Positions 22,645 through 31,496 of a stretch of DNA of 32,347 nucleotides are shown piece after piece. Origin of the DNA: JAHIVN01 sp018816645 (GTDB lineage: Bacteria; Patescibacteriota; Dojkabacteria; JAHIVN01); contig JBDRHZ010000035.1 in NCBI GenBank assembly GCA_043816305.1, forward strand, positions 1-32,347, given 5' to 3'. The notes under the pieces were generated by a model. The model worked only from the letters and a program-made list of their open reading frames with translations, had not been told where the DNA came from and searched no databases. Every line of letters starts with the position of its first letter. Within the stretch, counting starts at the first letter, position 1. Made by a program: the position numbers and the translations under genes.

Positions 22645-24459
22645 ATGCGTACTCAAGAATCTAAGCAAAGCGAGAATAATTTGCATGCTCAAGCTTCTCA
22701 AAGCAAGCCAGCACCAGTCAGAATGACTCCAAAGAAATATGTAACAATGGTTTTTACTACATTCCTTGTCGATGTCATTTTATGGGTGATCTATAAAGTG
22801 TTTTATGGTGATACAATTTCTACTTTAATGCCCATTGTCATATTGATTTTTAACCTGATAATGGGTTTAAACATTATCTATTACGGAGTTAAATACTTAT
22901 TAAAACTTATTGCTAAAGTAGTGAAGGTGGGGATAAAGAAACCGCTTATTTTCTTCCCAATTCTTATAGCAGTGATTGTTCTTATACTATCAGCAGTTCT
23001 TATTGTCAATAAAACAGAATTTGCAAGGAAGCAGTATTATCTGGATAAAATTCAAGATCAAATGGCAAATGCAGCGTATATAAAATCTGTAGGTGACAGT
23101 ATAATAATTTCGAAAGGTTCAGTGCCAGCTGGATGGGATGTGAAGAAGATGAAAACAGCTGATCAAGATGCTCAATACAATTTGGTAGATATGTCTTATG
23201 CTGTTAGAGGAACCAAAATCGAGGCATATTACTTTTCTGTGATGTCTTGGCTAGTAGATATTGATCAAGGCAGAGCTAATGTTGAATCATGGAATGAAGT
23301 GGCTTCTACTCCTCCTGAATTTGAAGTCTCTCTTAATGATAAAGATTTAGATTCTGCGATAGTGAGATCGCTGAGCAAGGTAATAGATTTAAAGGAATTC
23401 AGTGATCTTGCTGTATTGAATAATGATAAAGAGGTGATGAGATTTATAGAGGCAAGGCTTTTAGTTCAGCTACATTGGCTGAAAAATCTTTCTTATGCTA
23501 AGAATCCGGGATTTTTTGCTTATAGTGGAAATTCTTTACCTTTTAGTGTATATGCAGAGTCTTCGACAAGAGTATTTCGCGATTGTAGAGGCTTTTTGAG
23601 ATGTGAAAAACTTCCGAGAAACATAAAATTAGTTCAAGGTGTATGGAGAAGTACTCATAATTATGTAGTTGGAGAGCCTTCTAGTGAAACTCTAACTGAG
23701 TCATGGGAGAATCTTGAGAAAGGAATGGAAGATACTGGTCTTTCAATGGGTGGTGTAGGTTTGCATGTTGGAGACGATGGTAAGACTAAAGTGTCCCCAA
23801 GACTTCAGCAGTTTATTGACGAGTGTCATAACCGTGGAGGAGTTGTGAATGGATCAGGAGGGGTAAAAACTAATCTGCCAACAACCGAGGATGGTTATAC
23901 TTGCTGGACAGATAACAACAGCTGCTGGGACCTATTGACTTATTCAGGAGAGAGATATAAGGGTGGATCAGTTCACTGTGAAAAACTTGGTCTAATTCCT
24001 GATAGAACTATATTTATGGTGATACCTGCTGAAATAGATAATTTTAGATATGATTTAGAAGATTCGATATCTGATTTTATAGATATTATACCAGATACTC
24101 CTTCCAATAAATGGGATGGAAAGTATAACATACAGTTTAGTGATGCAGCATGTAGTGGGCTTCCTGATGCACCTGGCTTTGATGCTAATACGTATTTATC
24201 AAGCTATTTTAACACTTATTCTGAGATAGAAGTAAGGGGGAATAAACTGCAAGGATTTAATAGTAGTAATATTGATAAAGATGGAAAGACAAGTGGGAGC
24301 GTGACAGTTTCTGATTTTGGTGCAAGTGGTACAATAAGAATGGATCTTCAATTCAAACAGTCTAAGCAGACAAATTCTGTTAATGGAATGTTTTACCTTT
24401 CTATCACTGGGTCGGGTCTGAATTTCTACTGCAGTGCAAAAGTTACGGGTTATAAATAA
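22645..24459 (+). CDS. Membrane protein with large outer domain, unknown
   Basis: 604 residues, no family recognised. A hydrophilic Gln/Ser-rich N-terminus (1-30) is followed by three membrane segments at about 33-52, 60-84 and 101-122, then about 480 soluble residues that should lie outside the membrane. The outer part has an early helix (KTEFARKQYYLDKIQDQMAN), a mixed central region, cysteines clustered at about 312-318, 394-450 and near the C-terminus, and a Gly/Ser-rich beta-like end (GSVTVSDFGASGTIRMDLQF). A short N-terminal membrane bundle with a long outer domain fits a surface or envelope component. It stands alone between the tRNA region and obg under a strong promoter, suggesting high expression. 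Confidence 0.65.
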   Translation: MRTQESKQSENNLHAQASQSKPAPVRMTPKKYVTMVFTTFLVDVILWVIYKVFYGDTISTLMPIVILIFNLIMGLNIIYYGVKYLLKLIAKVVKVGIKKPLIFFPILIAVIVLILSAVLIVNKTEFARKQYYLDKIQDQMANAAYIKSVGDSIIISKGSVPAGWDVKKMKTADQDAQYNLVDMSYAVRGTKIEAYYFSVMSWLVDIDQGRANVESWNEVASTPPEFEVSLNDKDLDSAIVRSLSKVIDLKEFSDLAVLNNDKEVMRFIEARLLVQLHWLKNLSYAKNPGFFAYSGNSLPFSVYAESSTRVFRDCRGFLRCEKLPRNIKLVQGVWRSTHNYVVGEPSSETLTESWENLEKGMEDTGLSMGGVGLHVGDDGKTKVSPRLQQFIDECHNRGGVVNGSGGVKTNLPTTEDGYTCWTDNNSCWDLLTYSGERYKGGSVHCEKLGLIPDRTIFMVIPAEIDNFRYDLEDSISDFIDIIPDTPSNKWDGKYNIQFSDAACSGLPDAPGFDANTYLSSYFNTYSEIEVRGNKLQGFNSSNIDKDGKTSGSVTVSDFGASGTIRMDLQFKQSKQTNSVNGMFYLSITGSGLNFYCSAKVTGYK

Positions 24460-24567
24460 TTATCACTGGGATCATGGTATGAGTTTGTTTTAGTGATATT
24501 ACATGCAAGAATTCTTTAAATGATTTTTTCTTCTTTTTATGAGCCATCCCATCTTCTAAATTTCTGA

Positions 24568-24573
24568 TATAAT
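24568..24573 (+). promoter_or_regulatory. -10 element for obg
   Basis: TATAAT, 24 bases before the ATG at 24598. No clear -35 and no Shine-Dalgarno. Confidence 0.5.
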
Positions 24574-24597
24574 ATCCAATATTTGGTACTAATAATC

Positions 24598-25530
24598 ATG
24601 CTCAAGGATAAGGTGAAGATTAGAATTCAGTCGGGGCGAGGTGGCGCGGGATCTAAGGCTATGTTCGGACACCGAAGAACTGGAGGAGATGGAGGACGTG
24701 GAGGCAAAGTCTATATTCTCGGTGATGAAAATACATACGATTTAAGCAGATACAAGCTAGAGGAGATTTATAAAGCCCAAGATGGGCAGTTCGGTATGAT
24801 GAAAAACAAAACAGGAGCTGTAGGAAAAAATCTTGAGCTGCTAGTACCCCTGACAACCGAAGTTCTTATAGATGGCAAAGTGGCTTGCAAGATTAAAGAA
24901 CATGGGCAGAAGGAAGTGGTGCTTAAGGGGGGTTTTGGAGAACCAGGGAATGTTTCTTTGAAAAGACATCCTAGGCTAGAATTTGGGGAACCTAGTTCTC
25001 AAGCCGAGAAAGAAACGATAGAGTTAACACTCAAACTTCAGTCAGATATCTTGTTCATCGGTTATCCAAATGCAGGTAAATCAAGTATGCTAAATTCTCT
25101 TACGGATGCAAAGGCTAAGATAGCATCTTATGCATTTACAACTCTCGATCCGCAGGTAGGATTTATGTGCGGGCTCAAGCTTATGGATCTTCCAGGTCTT
25201 ATAGAAGGAACTCATAAAGGAAAAGGCTTAGGAACCAGATTTTTGAAGCATACGGAGAGTGCTAAGTTTGCAGCTCATTTTATCAGTCTAGAAAACGCTA
25301 ATCCTGTCGCGGTGTATGAATCCCTAAGAAAGGAAATTAAAAAAATCAGCGGAGATCTTTATGGAAAAAGAGAGGTCATAGTGTTGACTAAAACAGATGA
25401 GGCAAGGGAGAGGGAGATAGAAAAGGCGGAGAGCTTATTCAAGAACAAGGGCTTTGAAGTAGTTAGCTGTTCTATCATAGACGATGAGTCTATTGAGAAG
25501 GTAAAGAAAAAGTTTAAAGAGTTGGTTTAA
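24598..25530 (+). CDS. obg: Obg family GTPase
   Basis: 310 residues from the ATG at 24598; a TTG at 24583 is in frame but would start inside the leader. Obg/CgtA GTPases act in late 50S ribosome assembly and stress control. The glycine-rich N-terminal Obg fold is clear (KVKIRIQSGRGGAGSKAMF, RRTGGDGGRGGKVYI, LKGGFGEPGN). The G domain has G1 GYPNAGKSS (about 155-163), FTTLDP, G3 DLPGLIEG (about 197-204) and G4 as TKTD instead of NKxD (about 264-267). The protein stops after the G domain, so the C-terminal OCT domain of many Obg proteins is absent. Usually flanked by rplU/rpmA; here it is not. Confidence 0.94.
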   Translation: MLKDKVKIRIQSGRGGAGSKAMFGHRRTGGDGGRGGKVYILGDENTYDLSRYKLEEIYKAQDGQFGMMKNKTGAVGKNLELLVPLTTEVLIDGKVACKIKEHGQKEVVLKGGFGEPGNVSLKRHPRLEFGEPSSQAEKETIELTLKLQSDILFIGYPNAGKSSMLNSLTDAKAKIASYAFTTLDPQVGFMCGLKLMDLPGLIEGTHKGKGLGTRFLKHTESAKFAAHFISLENANPVAVYESLRKEIKKISGDLYGKREVIVLTKTDEAREREIEKAESLFKNKGFEVVSCSIIDDESIEKVKKKFKELV

Positions 25531-25673
25531 TCCTTCCCCAATCTTTCCTTGTATGGAGTAGTGATATTGCATTTAAAACTTCGTTTTAAAAGTTACCAGG
25601 AATGAATACTTACGTTCTCTGATGCTACAATAGATCAGCAAATATGAATCAACCTTCGAAGCAAATTATCCTA

Positions 25674-25679
25674 TATAAT
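25674..25679 (+). promoter_or_regulatory. -10 element for the 1304-residue secreted protein
   Basis: TATAAT ends 19 bases before the ATG at 25699. No clear -35 box. Confidence 0.45.
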
Positions 25680-25698
25680 CTTTTAAGTACTTTCATGC

Positions 25699-28600
25699 AT
25701 GGAATATTCCCAATCTTCTCTATCATATTACCTTCTTCAACGGCTGCTGGAGAGAAGGACACGAAGCAGTAAGGTCCTGTTGAAAGCTCTTGCTTCAGTT
25801 TTCACTCTGATTGGTTTTTCTGTAATTGCTATGCTTACTGGATCAATTCTAGCAGGTGATGCTGATCATATACAACTCAAGAATACATCATTCTGCTTGA
25901 ACACCCCATATAGGCAAGATAACGGCAATGTCTTTCTGTGGACTTGTAATGGAAGTGATCCAGATCAGGATTGGGAATGGACTGGTGATCTTATCAAACT
26001 TAAAAATACAAACTATTGTCTGAATACGCCTTATAGGCAGGATAATGGAAATGTGTTCTTGTGGACATGCAACAGTAGCGATCCTGACCAGCAATGGGTT
26101 AGAGATGGTGAACTCATAAAACTAAAAAATACTAATTATTGCTTAAATACCCCTTATCGGTATGATAATGGAAATGTATCTCTGTGGACGTGCAATAGTG
26201 GTGATCCAGATCAACAATGGGTATTGGGCAGTGACCCATCAGGTGCTTGTCCAGGGTATGGATGGTACTGTGGAGGATCAGTGGGAGAAAATCCTGATTA
26301 TTTGTATTATTGCAGCGGAGCTGGAGCAGTACCTGCTCTTGATGAGGCATGTACAAATGGCTGTCAGACAAATCCTCCAGGAACACCTGACGAATGTGTA
26401 TCTAGTAGTTGTCCCGGCTATGGCTGGTGGTGCGGCGGTAGTGTTGGAGAAGATCCAAACAATCTATATTACTGTTCATCAACCGGAGCGTCGCCACAAC
26501 TTGATCAGGTCTGTGCAAATGGATGTCAGACGATGCCGCCAGGGACACCAGACCAGTGTAGTGGGGTAGGAGGCTGTCCTGGCTATGGCTGGTGGTGTGG
26601 TGATAGTGTTGGTCTGAATCCTGATTATCTATACTATTGTGATTCGAGCGGTGCGGATCCTCAACTAATTGAGGCATGTGCCAATGGTTGTCAAACTATG
26701 CCTCCAGGAACTCCTGATCAGTGTGCAAATGGATATTGTCCCGGCTATGGCTGGTGGTGCGGTGATAGCGTAGGCGGAAATCCGAACTATTTATACTTTT
26801 GCACGAGTGCAGGTGCGACTCCGCAGATAGAAGAGATGTGCAACGATGGATGTCAGACAATGCCGCCAGGCATACCGGATCAGTGCAGTGGAGTTGGTTC
26901 GTGTCCAGGGTATGGCTGGTGGTGCGGAGATAGCATCGGCGGGAATTCTGATACTTTGTATTTCTGTTCCGCAGCTGGGGCTGATCCCCAGGTCCAAGAG
27001 GTTTGTACAGACGGCTGTCGGACAAATCCACCCGGAACACCTGATCAGTGCAGCAGTGGCGCTAGTGGTACTTGTCCAAGTTATGGTTGGTGGTGCGGTG
27101 ATAGTGTGGGTCTTGATCCAAATTACTTATATTTCTGTAATGATTCAATTTCTGCTCCTCAACTAAGCGAGGTTTGTACAAACGGCTGCCAGACTAATCC
27201 TCCTGGGATACCAGATAGCTGTGTTCCTGCAGGCTCAGGTCTTTGTTCTCAAATTGAAGCGTCAACTTGGGGAGGACCAGGCAATTATTGTTTTGAAGAC
27301 ACACTAGTCACATGTTCGAAAAACCGGGAAACTGTTTTCCAGAATTATTGTGGTGCAAATAAGTGCCTGGTGAATTCTCCGGGCATTCCTGATGAGTGTA
27401 TTGTTGATACTCATACTCAGCCTTTAAATGGTGAGGTTCTAGATGCCGGCGGAGTTTCTCATATATACTGGCCATTCGCGGATTCGAGTTGGAACAACAG
27501 AAATGGATGGCAGAGAGTATATGGTTCAGCTTGGCATATTCATTCTGAAGTGAATGCTCAAGACTGGACAAAGGGAGCTGGTCTTGATGATGATTGCGGT
27601 GAAGAGTTGTATGCGCCTATTGCAGGAACGGTGATTTATTCTGGAAGTGGTACTCATGCAGGGAGTCACATAGCTATAAGATCAGATAACGATTCAGAAT
27701 TTGTTGTCCTTCTTGGGCATATGCAGGCAGATACGTTGATTGCATATGGTTCTCACGTTGAGGCAGGAGTGACTCTTGTAGGTCATGTTGGTAAAACGGG
27801 TACAGATAATTGTCATTTACATCTATCCTTGTATAAGAATGTTACTAGTCAATTGTGTGATGGCGTAACAGCATTGTCGAGGATCATAAATGGTCAGTCT
27901 GCATGCTGGTCAGAGACAACTCATGCAGCAGAATTCGAGCTTGATGCAACCGGAAACAGTCAGGAAACAAGCTTTGTTTTTCCGATGAAAAGCTGGGAGA
28001 ATTATAAGATAGAGAAAGATTTTGGTTTTGGGGATGGTCCGGTAAATGTATGGAAAGATTGTCAAGGTAATGAAACTGCTAATGGAGGGAATAAGTATCA
28101 TGCAGCAATCGATATAATAGGTACAAATGCCTTGGGTACTAATGAAACTGATCCAAGTATTCCTGAAAACATTCAAAGGTGCGAAAGCGGTTCGCTTGGA
28201 GCTGAAGTAGTTGCTGCCGGAAATGGAGATATTGTTTCTGCAGGTCTTGTCAATAATAGTGAAGGGTATATGATCACAATCAGGCATGATCTGATGTGTG
28301 CCGGTCAAAATGTGTATTCTACCTATCTACATGTGAAGAATCTTGAAGTCAGCACGGGGGATCATGTTGTAAGGGGGGAGCAGATAGCGATTGTCGGCAA
28401 CTATTCCAATAACCCTCATCTTCATTTTGAAATGAAGACTTTTCAGGGATGGGCAGGGGGATATAGTCCAACAGGTGATCCCACTGTTCTGGGGTATATA
28501 GATCCCTGTGGATTTATCTCAAGCCATGGTGGTTCTGTCCCGCCTTCATGCAAAAATGTTACTGTTGGTGGAGGTATTGTCTCGAATATGTATGATTCTG

Positions 28601-29613
28601 TCTCTGTTAACTTTCCTTCAAATTCATATACTGATGATCTACTCATTACCATGTTTTCAGATCTTGAGTCTCCTGAGGTTGATCCAAGTGCACAACTAGC
28701 AAGTGAAACCTACTCTATTGTTGCACAAGATGAAAATGGAGATTTGGTTGGCAGCTTTGACCAAAATGTAACATTGAAATTCGAGTATGATGATGAGGGA
28801 GTCCGACATGCAAATGTTTCAACGTTAGCAATTAATTATTTTGATGCTAATTCGAGTTCGTGGATATTACTTCCTTCAGTTATCGATCCTATCTATCAGA
28901 AGGTGACAGCAGTGAGTGACCATTTTACAGATTTCGGTATTATCGGGGACTATATAAACAATGCTCCGGAGATAACTTCAAGTGCAAATGTACATGTTTA
29001 TTCAAACGAGCTTTATGAATATGAAGTTGTGGCTGAAGATGTAAATCAAGACACACTAACTTATGAATTGACAGAGGCTCCATTTGGAATGACTATTGAC
29101 CAAGACTTGGGAATAATCAACTGGGCAACGACTGAAGATGATGTAGGCAGTTATAATATCTCTGTCAGAGTATCTGATGGGGAGCTGGTAGATTTACAGG
29201 AATATACGCTGGTTGTTGAAAGCCGTCCAACCGCAGTTACTATCGTATCTTTCAAAGCTAGAGCAGTAGGTAAAAAAAGAGTTGTACAGGGACCATTTTA
29301 CTATGATGTAGTTCTGAAGTGGGAAACTGCAACTGAAATAGATAATCTGGGGTTTAATCTGTACAGGAGTACGATTGTAGATGGAGAGTATAAGAAGATA
29401 AACAACAGTCTAATTCCTTCAAATGTACCTCCAGGTTCACCTGTGGGGTCAAGTTATCGGTATAAAGATGTATATAATTACGTCAGCGATAAAAAGTATT
29501 TTTACAAGTTAGAAAGTATTGATGTCTATGGGAATGGTGAGTTTACCGGACCTATAGAGATTTTAATACCTAAGTTAAAGCTAAGCAGGTATGATATTTT
29601 TGGTAAAGTGTGA
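25699..29613 (+). CDS. Secreted lectin / Cys-repeat / double M23 peptidase protein
   Basis: 1304 residues. Order: membrane or signal segment (about 28-52); three 43-residue repeats with QxW ends (58-176: DQDW, DQQW, DQQW) that make one ricin-type beta-trefoil; seven repeats with six Cys each (183-567, CPGYGWWCG...YLYYC...C.NGCQT.PPGTPDQC, the seventh degenerate); a first M23 domain with His615, Asp622 (HSEVNAQDW) and HLH at 706-708; a second M23 domain with His801, Asp805 (HAAID) and HLHFE at 907-911; a beta region with He_PIG/cadherin-like NNAPEITSS...YNISVRVSDGE (about 1087-1175); and a final fibronectin-like module (about 1178-1290). M23 enzymes cut peptidoglycan peptide bridges; both sites look complete. 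Lectin plus Cys repeats suggest binding to a cell surface, its own or a partner's. Confidence 0.85.
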   Translation: MEYSQSSLSYYLLQRLLERRTRSSKVLLKALASVFTLIGFSVIAMLTGSILAGDADHIQLKNTSFCLNTPYRQDNGNVFLWTCNGSDPDQDWEWTGDLIKLKNTNYCLNTPYRQDNGNVFLWTCNSSDPDQQWVRDGELIKLKNTNYCLNTPYRYDNGNVSLWTCNSGDPDQQWVLGSDPSGACPGYGWYCGGSVGENPDYLYYCSGAGAVPALDEACTNGCQTNPPGTPDECVSSSCPGYGWWCGGSVGEDPNNLYYCSSTGASPQLDQVCANGCQTMPPGTPDQCSGVGGCPGYGWWCGDSVGLNPDYLYYCDSSGADPQLIEACANGCQTMPPGTPDQCANGYCPGYGWWCGDSVGGNPNYLYFCTSAGATPQIEEMCNDGCQTMPPGIPDQCSGVGSCPGYGWWCGDSIGGNSDTLYFCSAAGADPQVQEVCTDGCRTNPPGTPDQCSSGASGTCPSYGWWCGDSVGLDPNYLYFCNDSISAPQLSEVCTNGCQTNPPGIPDSCVPAGSGLCSQIEASTWGGPGNYCFEDTLVTCSKNRETVFQNYCGANKCLVNSPGIPDECIVDTHTQPLNGEVLDAGGVSHIYWPFADSSWNNRNGWQRVYGSAWHIHSEVNAQDWTKGAGLDDDCGEELYAPIAGTVIYSGSGTHAGSHIAIRSDNDSEFVVLLGHMQADTLIAYGSHVEAGVTLVGHVGKTGTDNCHLHLSLYKNVTSQLCDGVTALSRIINGQSACWSETTHAAEFELDATGNSQETSFVFPMKSWENYKIEKDFGFGDGPVNVWKDCQGNETANGGNKYHAAIDIIGTNALGTNETDPSIPENIQRCESGSLGAEVVAAGNGDIVSAGLVNNSEGYMITIRHDLMCAGQNVYSTYLHVKNLEVSTGDHVVRGEQIAIVGNYSNNPHLHFEMKTFQGWAGGYSPTGDPTVLGYIDPCGFISSHGGSVPPSCKNVTVGGGIVSNMYDSVSVNFPSNSYTDDLLITMFSDLESPEVDPSAQLASETYSIVAQDENGDLVGSFDQNVTLKFEYDDEGVRHANVSTLAINYFDANSSSWILLPSVIDPIYQKVTAVSDHFTDFGIIGDYINNAPEITSSANVHVYSNELYEYEVVAEDVNQDTLTYELTEAPFGMTIDQDLGIINWATTEDDVGSYNISVRVSDGELVDLQEYTLVVESRPTAVTIVSFKARAVGKKRVVQGPFYYDVVLKWETATEIDNLGFNLYRSTIVDGEYKKINNSLIPSNVPPGSPVGSSYRYKDVYNYVSDKKYFYKLESIDVYGNGEFTGPIEILIPKLKLSRYDIFGKV
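25870..26226 (+). repeat. Three tandem ricin-type lectin repeats
   Basis: Each unit reads roughly LKNTNYCLNTPYR.DNGN then V.LWTCN..DPDQ.W. The three units are very similar at the protein level but differ at many codon positions, so the triplication is not very recent. Three QxW units are exactly what one beta-trefoil needs. Confidence 0.85.
26245..27399 (+). repeat. Seven tandem six-cysteine repeats
   Basis: Units begin at residues about 184, 238, 293, 347, 402, 459 and 516. Each has six Cys, a GWWCG aromatic core, LYYC/LYFC, NGCQ and PPGTPDQC. The last unit keeps the Cys but has lost the GWWCG core. Similar Cys repeats occur beside secreted hydrolases in other bacteria. Confidence 0.85.
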
Positions 29614-29637
29614 CAAGTTAGCTTTACTTGTAGTTAA

Positions 29638-29961
29638 ATGAAGGCTATAGAATACATAATGTCCATCTCAAAAGAAACGGAAGCAGAATTTCTGAAGTAT
29701 GTAAAAGAAGTTTTGGGTCCAACGTGGAAGAAACTTGGATGTCAGAAACATGAGATATATAAGGTGACAGATAAAGCAATTGTCGGAAGACAAATCGTCG
29801 AACAGGACAGATTTATCGAAAGGCTTTACTTTGGTGATGACTTTGACATATCAAGATTTTACTCTGAAGCAAGAAAGAAGTATCTTGAGGTAGTAAGAAG
29901 TTATGAAGATATGTTTGGAGTCTATCAGATAGAACTGAGGATTCTTAAAGAAGTTACATAA
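29638..29961 (+). CDS. Small hypothetical protein
   Basis: 107 residues, soluble, no family recognised. The order helix (SKETEAEFLKYVKEVLGPTWKKLG), strand (HEIYKVTD), strand (RQIVEQDRFIERLYF), helix (SEARKKYLEVVRSYEDMF) and strand (YQIELRIL) recalls a dimeric alpha-beta barrel such as the antibiotic-biosynthesis-monooxygenase fold, but this is only a shape impression. Starts 24 bases after the big secreted protein and may share its transcript. Confidence 0.6.
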   Translation: MKAIEYIMSISKETEAEFLKYVKEVLGPTWKKLGCQKHEIYKVTDKAIVGRQIVEQDRFIERLYFGDDFDISRFYSEARKKYLEVVRSYEDMFGVYQIELRILKEVT

Positions 29962-30068
29962 TGATCAGATGTTAAGACTAATTTGAGTATCAGGTCCCTT
30001 CTATCAATGAACCTGTATGTTCGAGAACTTCTGTTGTACAGTTAGTAGAAAGTTTCGGTAAAATAGGC

Positions 30069-30074
30069 TATAAT
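30069..30074 (+). promoter_or_regulatory. -10 element
   Basis: TATAAT, 49 bases before the ATG at 30124; the in-frame TTG at 30079 falls too close to serve as a start. Confidence 0.35.
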
Positions 30075-30123
30075 AGACTTGAATATTAAGACATTCTTTT
30101 TTTTAATTAATGCTGTTAATATT

Positions 30124-30363
30124 ATGGAAGCTGAAGCTGTAGCTGTAGTGGAAGATCACGGACCTTTAAGTTTGGCAGAGAGACTTTCTGAGCTCGGAGG
30201 ACTTGAACAAGCTCTATCTCGAATGTATCTTGAACAAGCTAGAAAAATAGCTGCAGAAATTTTAGGATATAGTCCCATTGGCCTGACTCTAGCATTACAG
30301 AGGCAAATAGAAACGAAAACAGGATTCCGAATTGAAGTTCTAGCGCCATACATTGAACCTTAA
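30124..30363 (+). CDS. Small acidic helical hypothetical protein
   Basis: 79 residues from the ATG at 30124, which begins MEAEAVAVVEDHGPL. Largely helical and acidic, no Cys, no membrane segment, no family recognised. It converges on the zinc-ribbon gene with a 27-bp gap. A real but unnamed gene is likely, given the promoter-like sequence ahead of it. Confidence 0.45.
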   Translation: MEAEAVAVVEDHGPLSLAERLSELGGLEQALSRMYLEQARKIAAEILGYSPIGLTLALQRQIETKTGFRIEVLAPYIEP

Positions 30364-30390
30364 AACTGGATCAAAAGTGTCTCTTCAAGA

Positions 30391-31056
30391 TTATTTCTTT
30401 TTCCCTCTGGCAACTCTTTTCTTAGCAGGTTTTGCTTTGTCAGTTTTTTTGGCTTTTTTCACGGTTGTTTTCTTCTTAGCTTCTTTTTTTACTTTTGGTT
30501 TTTCAGTCTCTACCTTCTTCTTCGTTTCAGTATTTTTTGCTGCTTTTGGCTGATTACTCTTTTTCCCGGAATTTTTCTTTTCTTCTTTCAGTTTGTCTGA
30601 CGGTGAAAGAGAGTTCAATCTTTCAAGAATCAGGTCAATTTTCTTATTTATACTCTGAAGCTGTTGTCCTAACCCGCCATCAGAATTACTCTTTTGACTA
30701 GGCTTTCTATTACCGGAATCTGTTTTTTTGAAACAACGGCTGCAATAAACAGGCTTCCCGCTTGTTGGTCGGAACGGAACTTCGCATTCATCTCCACAGT
30801 CGTCACAGGTTGCGGTGTACATACGCTTATCGCTGAAGTCTCGTCTTTCAAAATCTCTCCCCTGAGGTCTTCTGGATTGCCCTTCTGACTGTTGTTCAAA
30901 ACATCTGCTGCAGTACACTGGTTTGTTGCCACTGGGTTTAAAGGGCACCTGACAGCTTCTGCCGCATTCATCGCAAGTAGCTTCATGCATAGTTGCATCT
31001 CTGCTGCCGAAGCGTCTTCGTGAGTCAGGTCTGCGCCTTTGGTTATAATCATTCAT
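30391..31056 (-). CDS. Double CxxC-x17-CxxC zinc-ribbon protein with Lys-rich tail
   Basis: 221 residues. Two copies of the CxxC-x17-CxxC domain (TIGR04272 type): CDEC then CSRC at about 28-52, and CDDC then CSRC at about 84-108, each with CxVPFxP and KPVYC between the pairs. Exactly 17 residues separate the CxxC pairs in both. An Arg/Gln-rich N-terminus and linker join them. A short helix (QLQSINKKIDLILERLNSL, about 132-150) could be a coiled coil, and the last 65 residues are a Lys/Ala-rich tail resembling histone H1 or AlgP. Zinc binding is a safe inference; nucleic-acid binding, possibly chromosome or ribosome related, is likely. Follows csp on the same strand. Confidence 0.8.
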   Translation of the reverse strand: MNDYNQRRRPDSRRRFGSRDATMHEATCDECGRSCQVPFKPSGNKPVYCSRCFEQQSEGQSRRPQGRDFERRDFSDKRMYTATCDDCGDECEVPFRPTSGKPVYCSRCFKKTDSGNRKPSQKSNSDGGLGQQLQSINKKIDLILERLNSLSPSDKLKEEKKNSGKKSNQPKAAKNTETKKKVETEKPKVKKEAKKKTTVKKAKKTDKAKPAKKRVARGKKK

Positions 31057-31163
31057 TATTCAATTGATAAAAAAATAAATAGTTTTAGAATTTATTTGAA
31101 AAGTGTATTTATAGAAGATCTAGTACTGTGACTTTTCGAACGCCAAAAATGTACAAGTAGAAA

Positions 31164-31225
31164 CGATTCTGGTTTTGTATTTGATACGGTTTTATAACAA
31201 TACGAAAAACAAAACTGCAGAATCG
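31164..31225. other. Long inverted repeat between csp and the zinc-ribbon gene
   Basis: CGATTCTGGTTTTGT (31164-31178) pairs with ACAAAACTGCAGAATCG (31209-31225) with only a 2-base bulge, around a 30-nt AT-rich loop. In the csp to zinc-ribbon direction it lies about 40 bases after csp and about 107 before the next gene. It could be a terminator without a T-tract, a processing site or an attenuator. Confidence 0.55.
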
Positions 31226-31265
31226 TATTCCAACTCTTGATAACACTGAACTATCAGGCAAATGA

Positions 31266-31475
31266 TTACTCTTCGACTAGTTCAATATTTATTGCATTTG
31301 GTCCTTTTTCTGTTTGCTCGATCTCAAACTTGACCTTGTCGCCAACACGAAGCTTTCTATCAGCCAAATCACCGCTTAGTGAATTCTCATGGTAGAAGAC
31401 ATCCTTGTCAGCGTCGTCCTGCTTGATAAAGCCAAAACCTTTTTCAGTAACTGTTTTTACTGTTCCTGTAGCCAT
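31266..31475 (-). CDS. csp: Cold-shock domain protein
   Basis: 69 residues, the standard CspA size. The single cold-shock domain binds single-stranded RNA and DNA and melts mRNA structure. RNP1 reads KGFGFI and RNP2 reads DVFYHENSL (the usual DVFVH with a Tyr). The start GTVKTVTEKGFGFI and the end VKFEIEQTEKGPNAINIELVEE match the family. The leader appears to be very short, so the long cold-sensor leader of E. coli cspA is absent. Confidence 0.95.
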   Translation of the reverse strand: MATGTVKTVTEKGFGFIKQDDADKDVFYHENSLSGDLADRKLRVGDKVKFEIEQTEKGPNAINIELVEE

Positions 31476-31490
31476 GGTAAATAGATAAAA

Positions 31491-31496
31491 AATATA
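31491..31496 (-). promoter_or_regulatory. -10 element for csp
   Basis: TATATT on the minus strand, 15 bases before the ATG at 31475, with TTTCTA at the -35 position (17-bp spacing). Predicted leader about 8-9 bases. Confidence 0.4.

Noticed and set aside
26132..27166. Long alternative frames opposite and within the Cys-repeat region
   Set aside because: Shadow frames made by the tandem repeats and codon bias of the 1304-residue gene.
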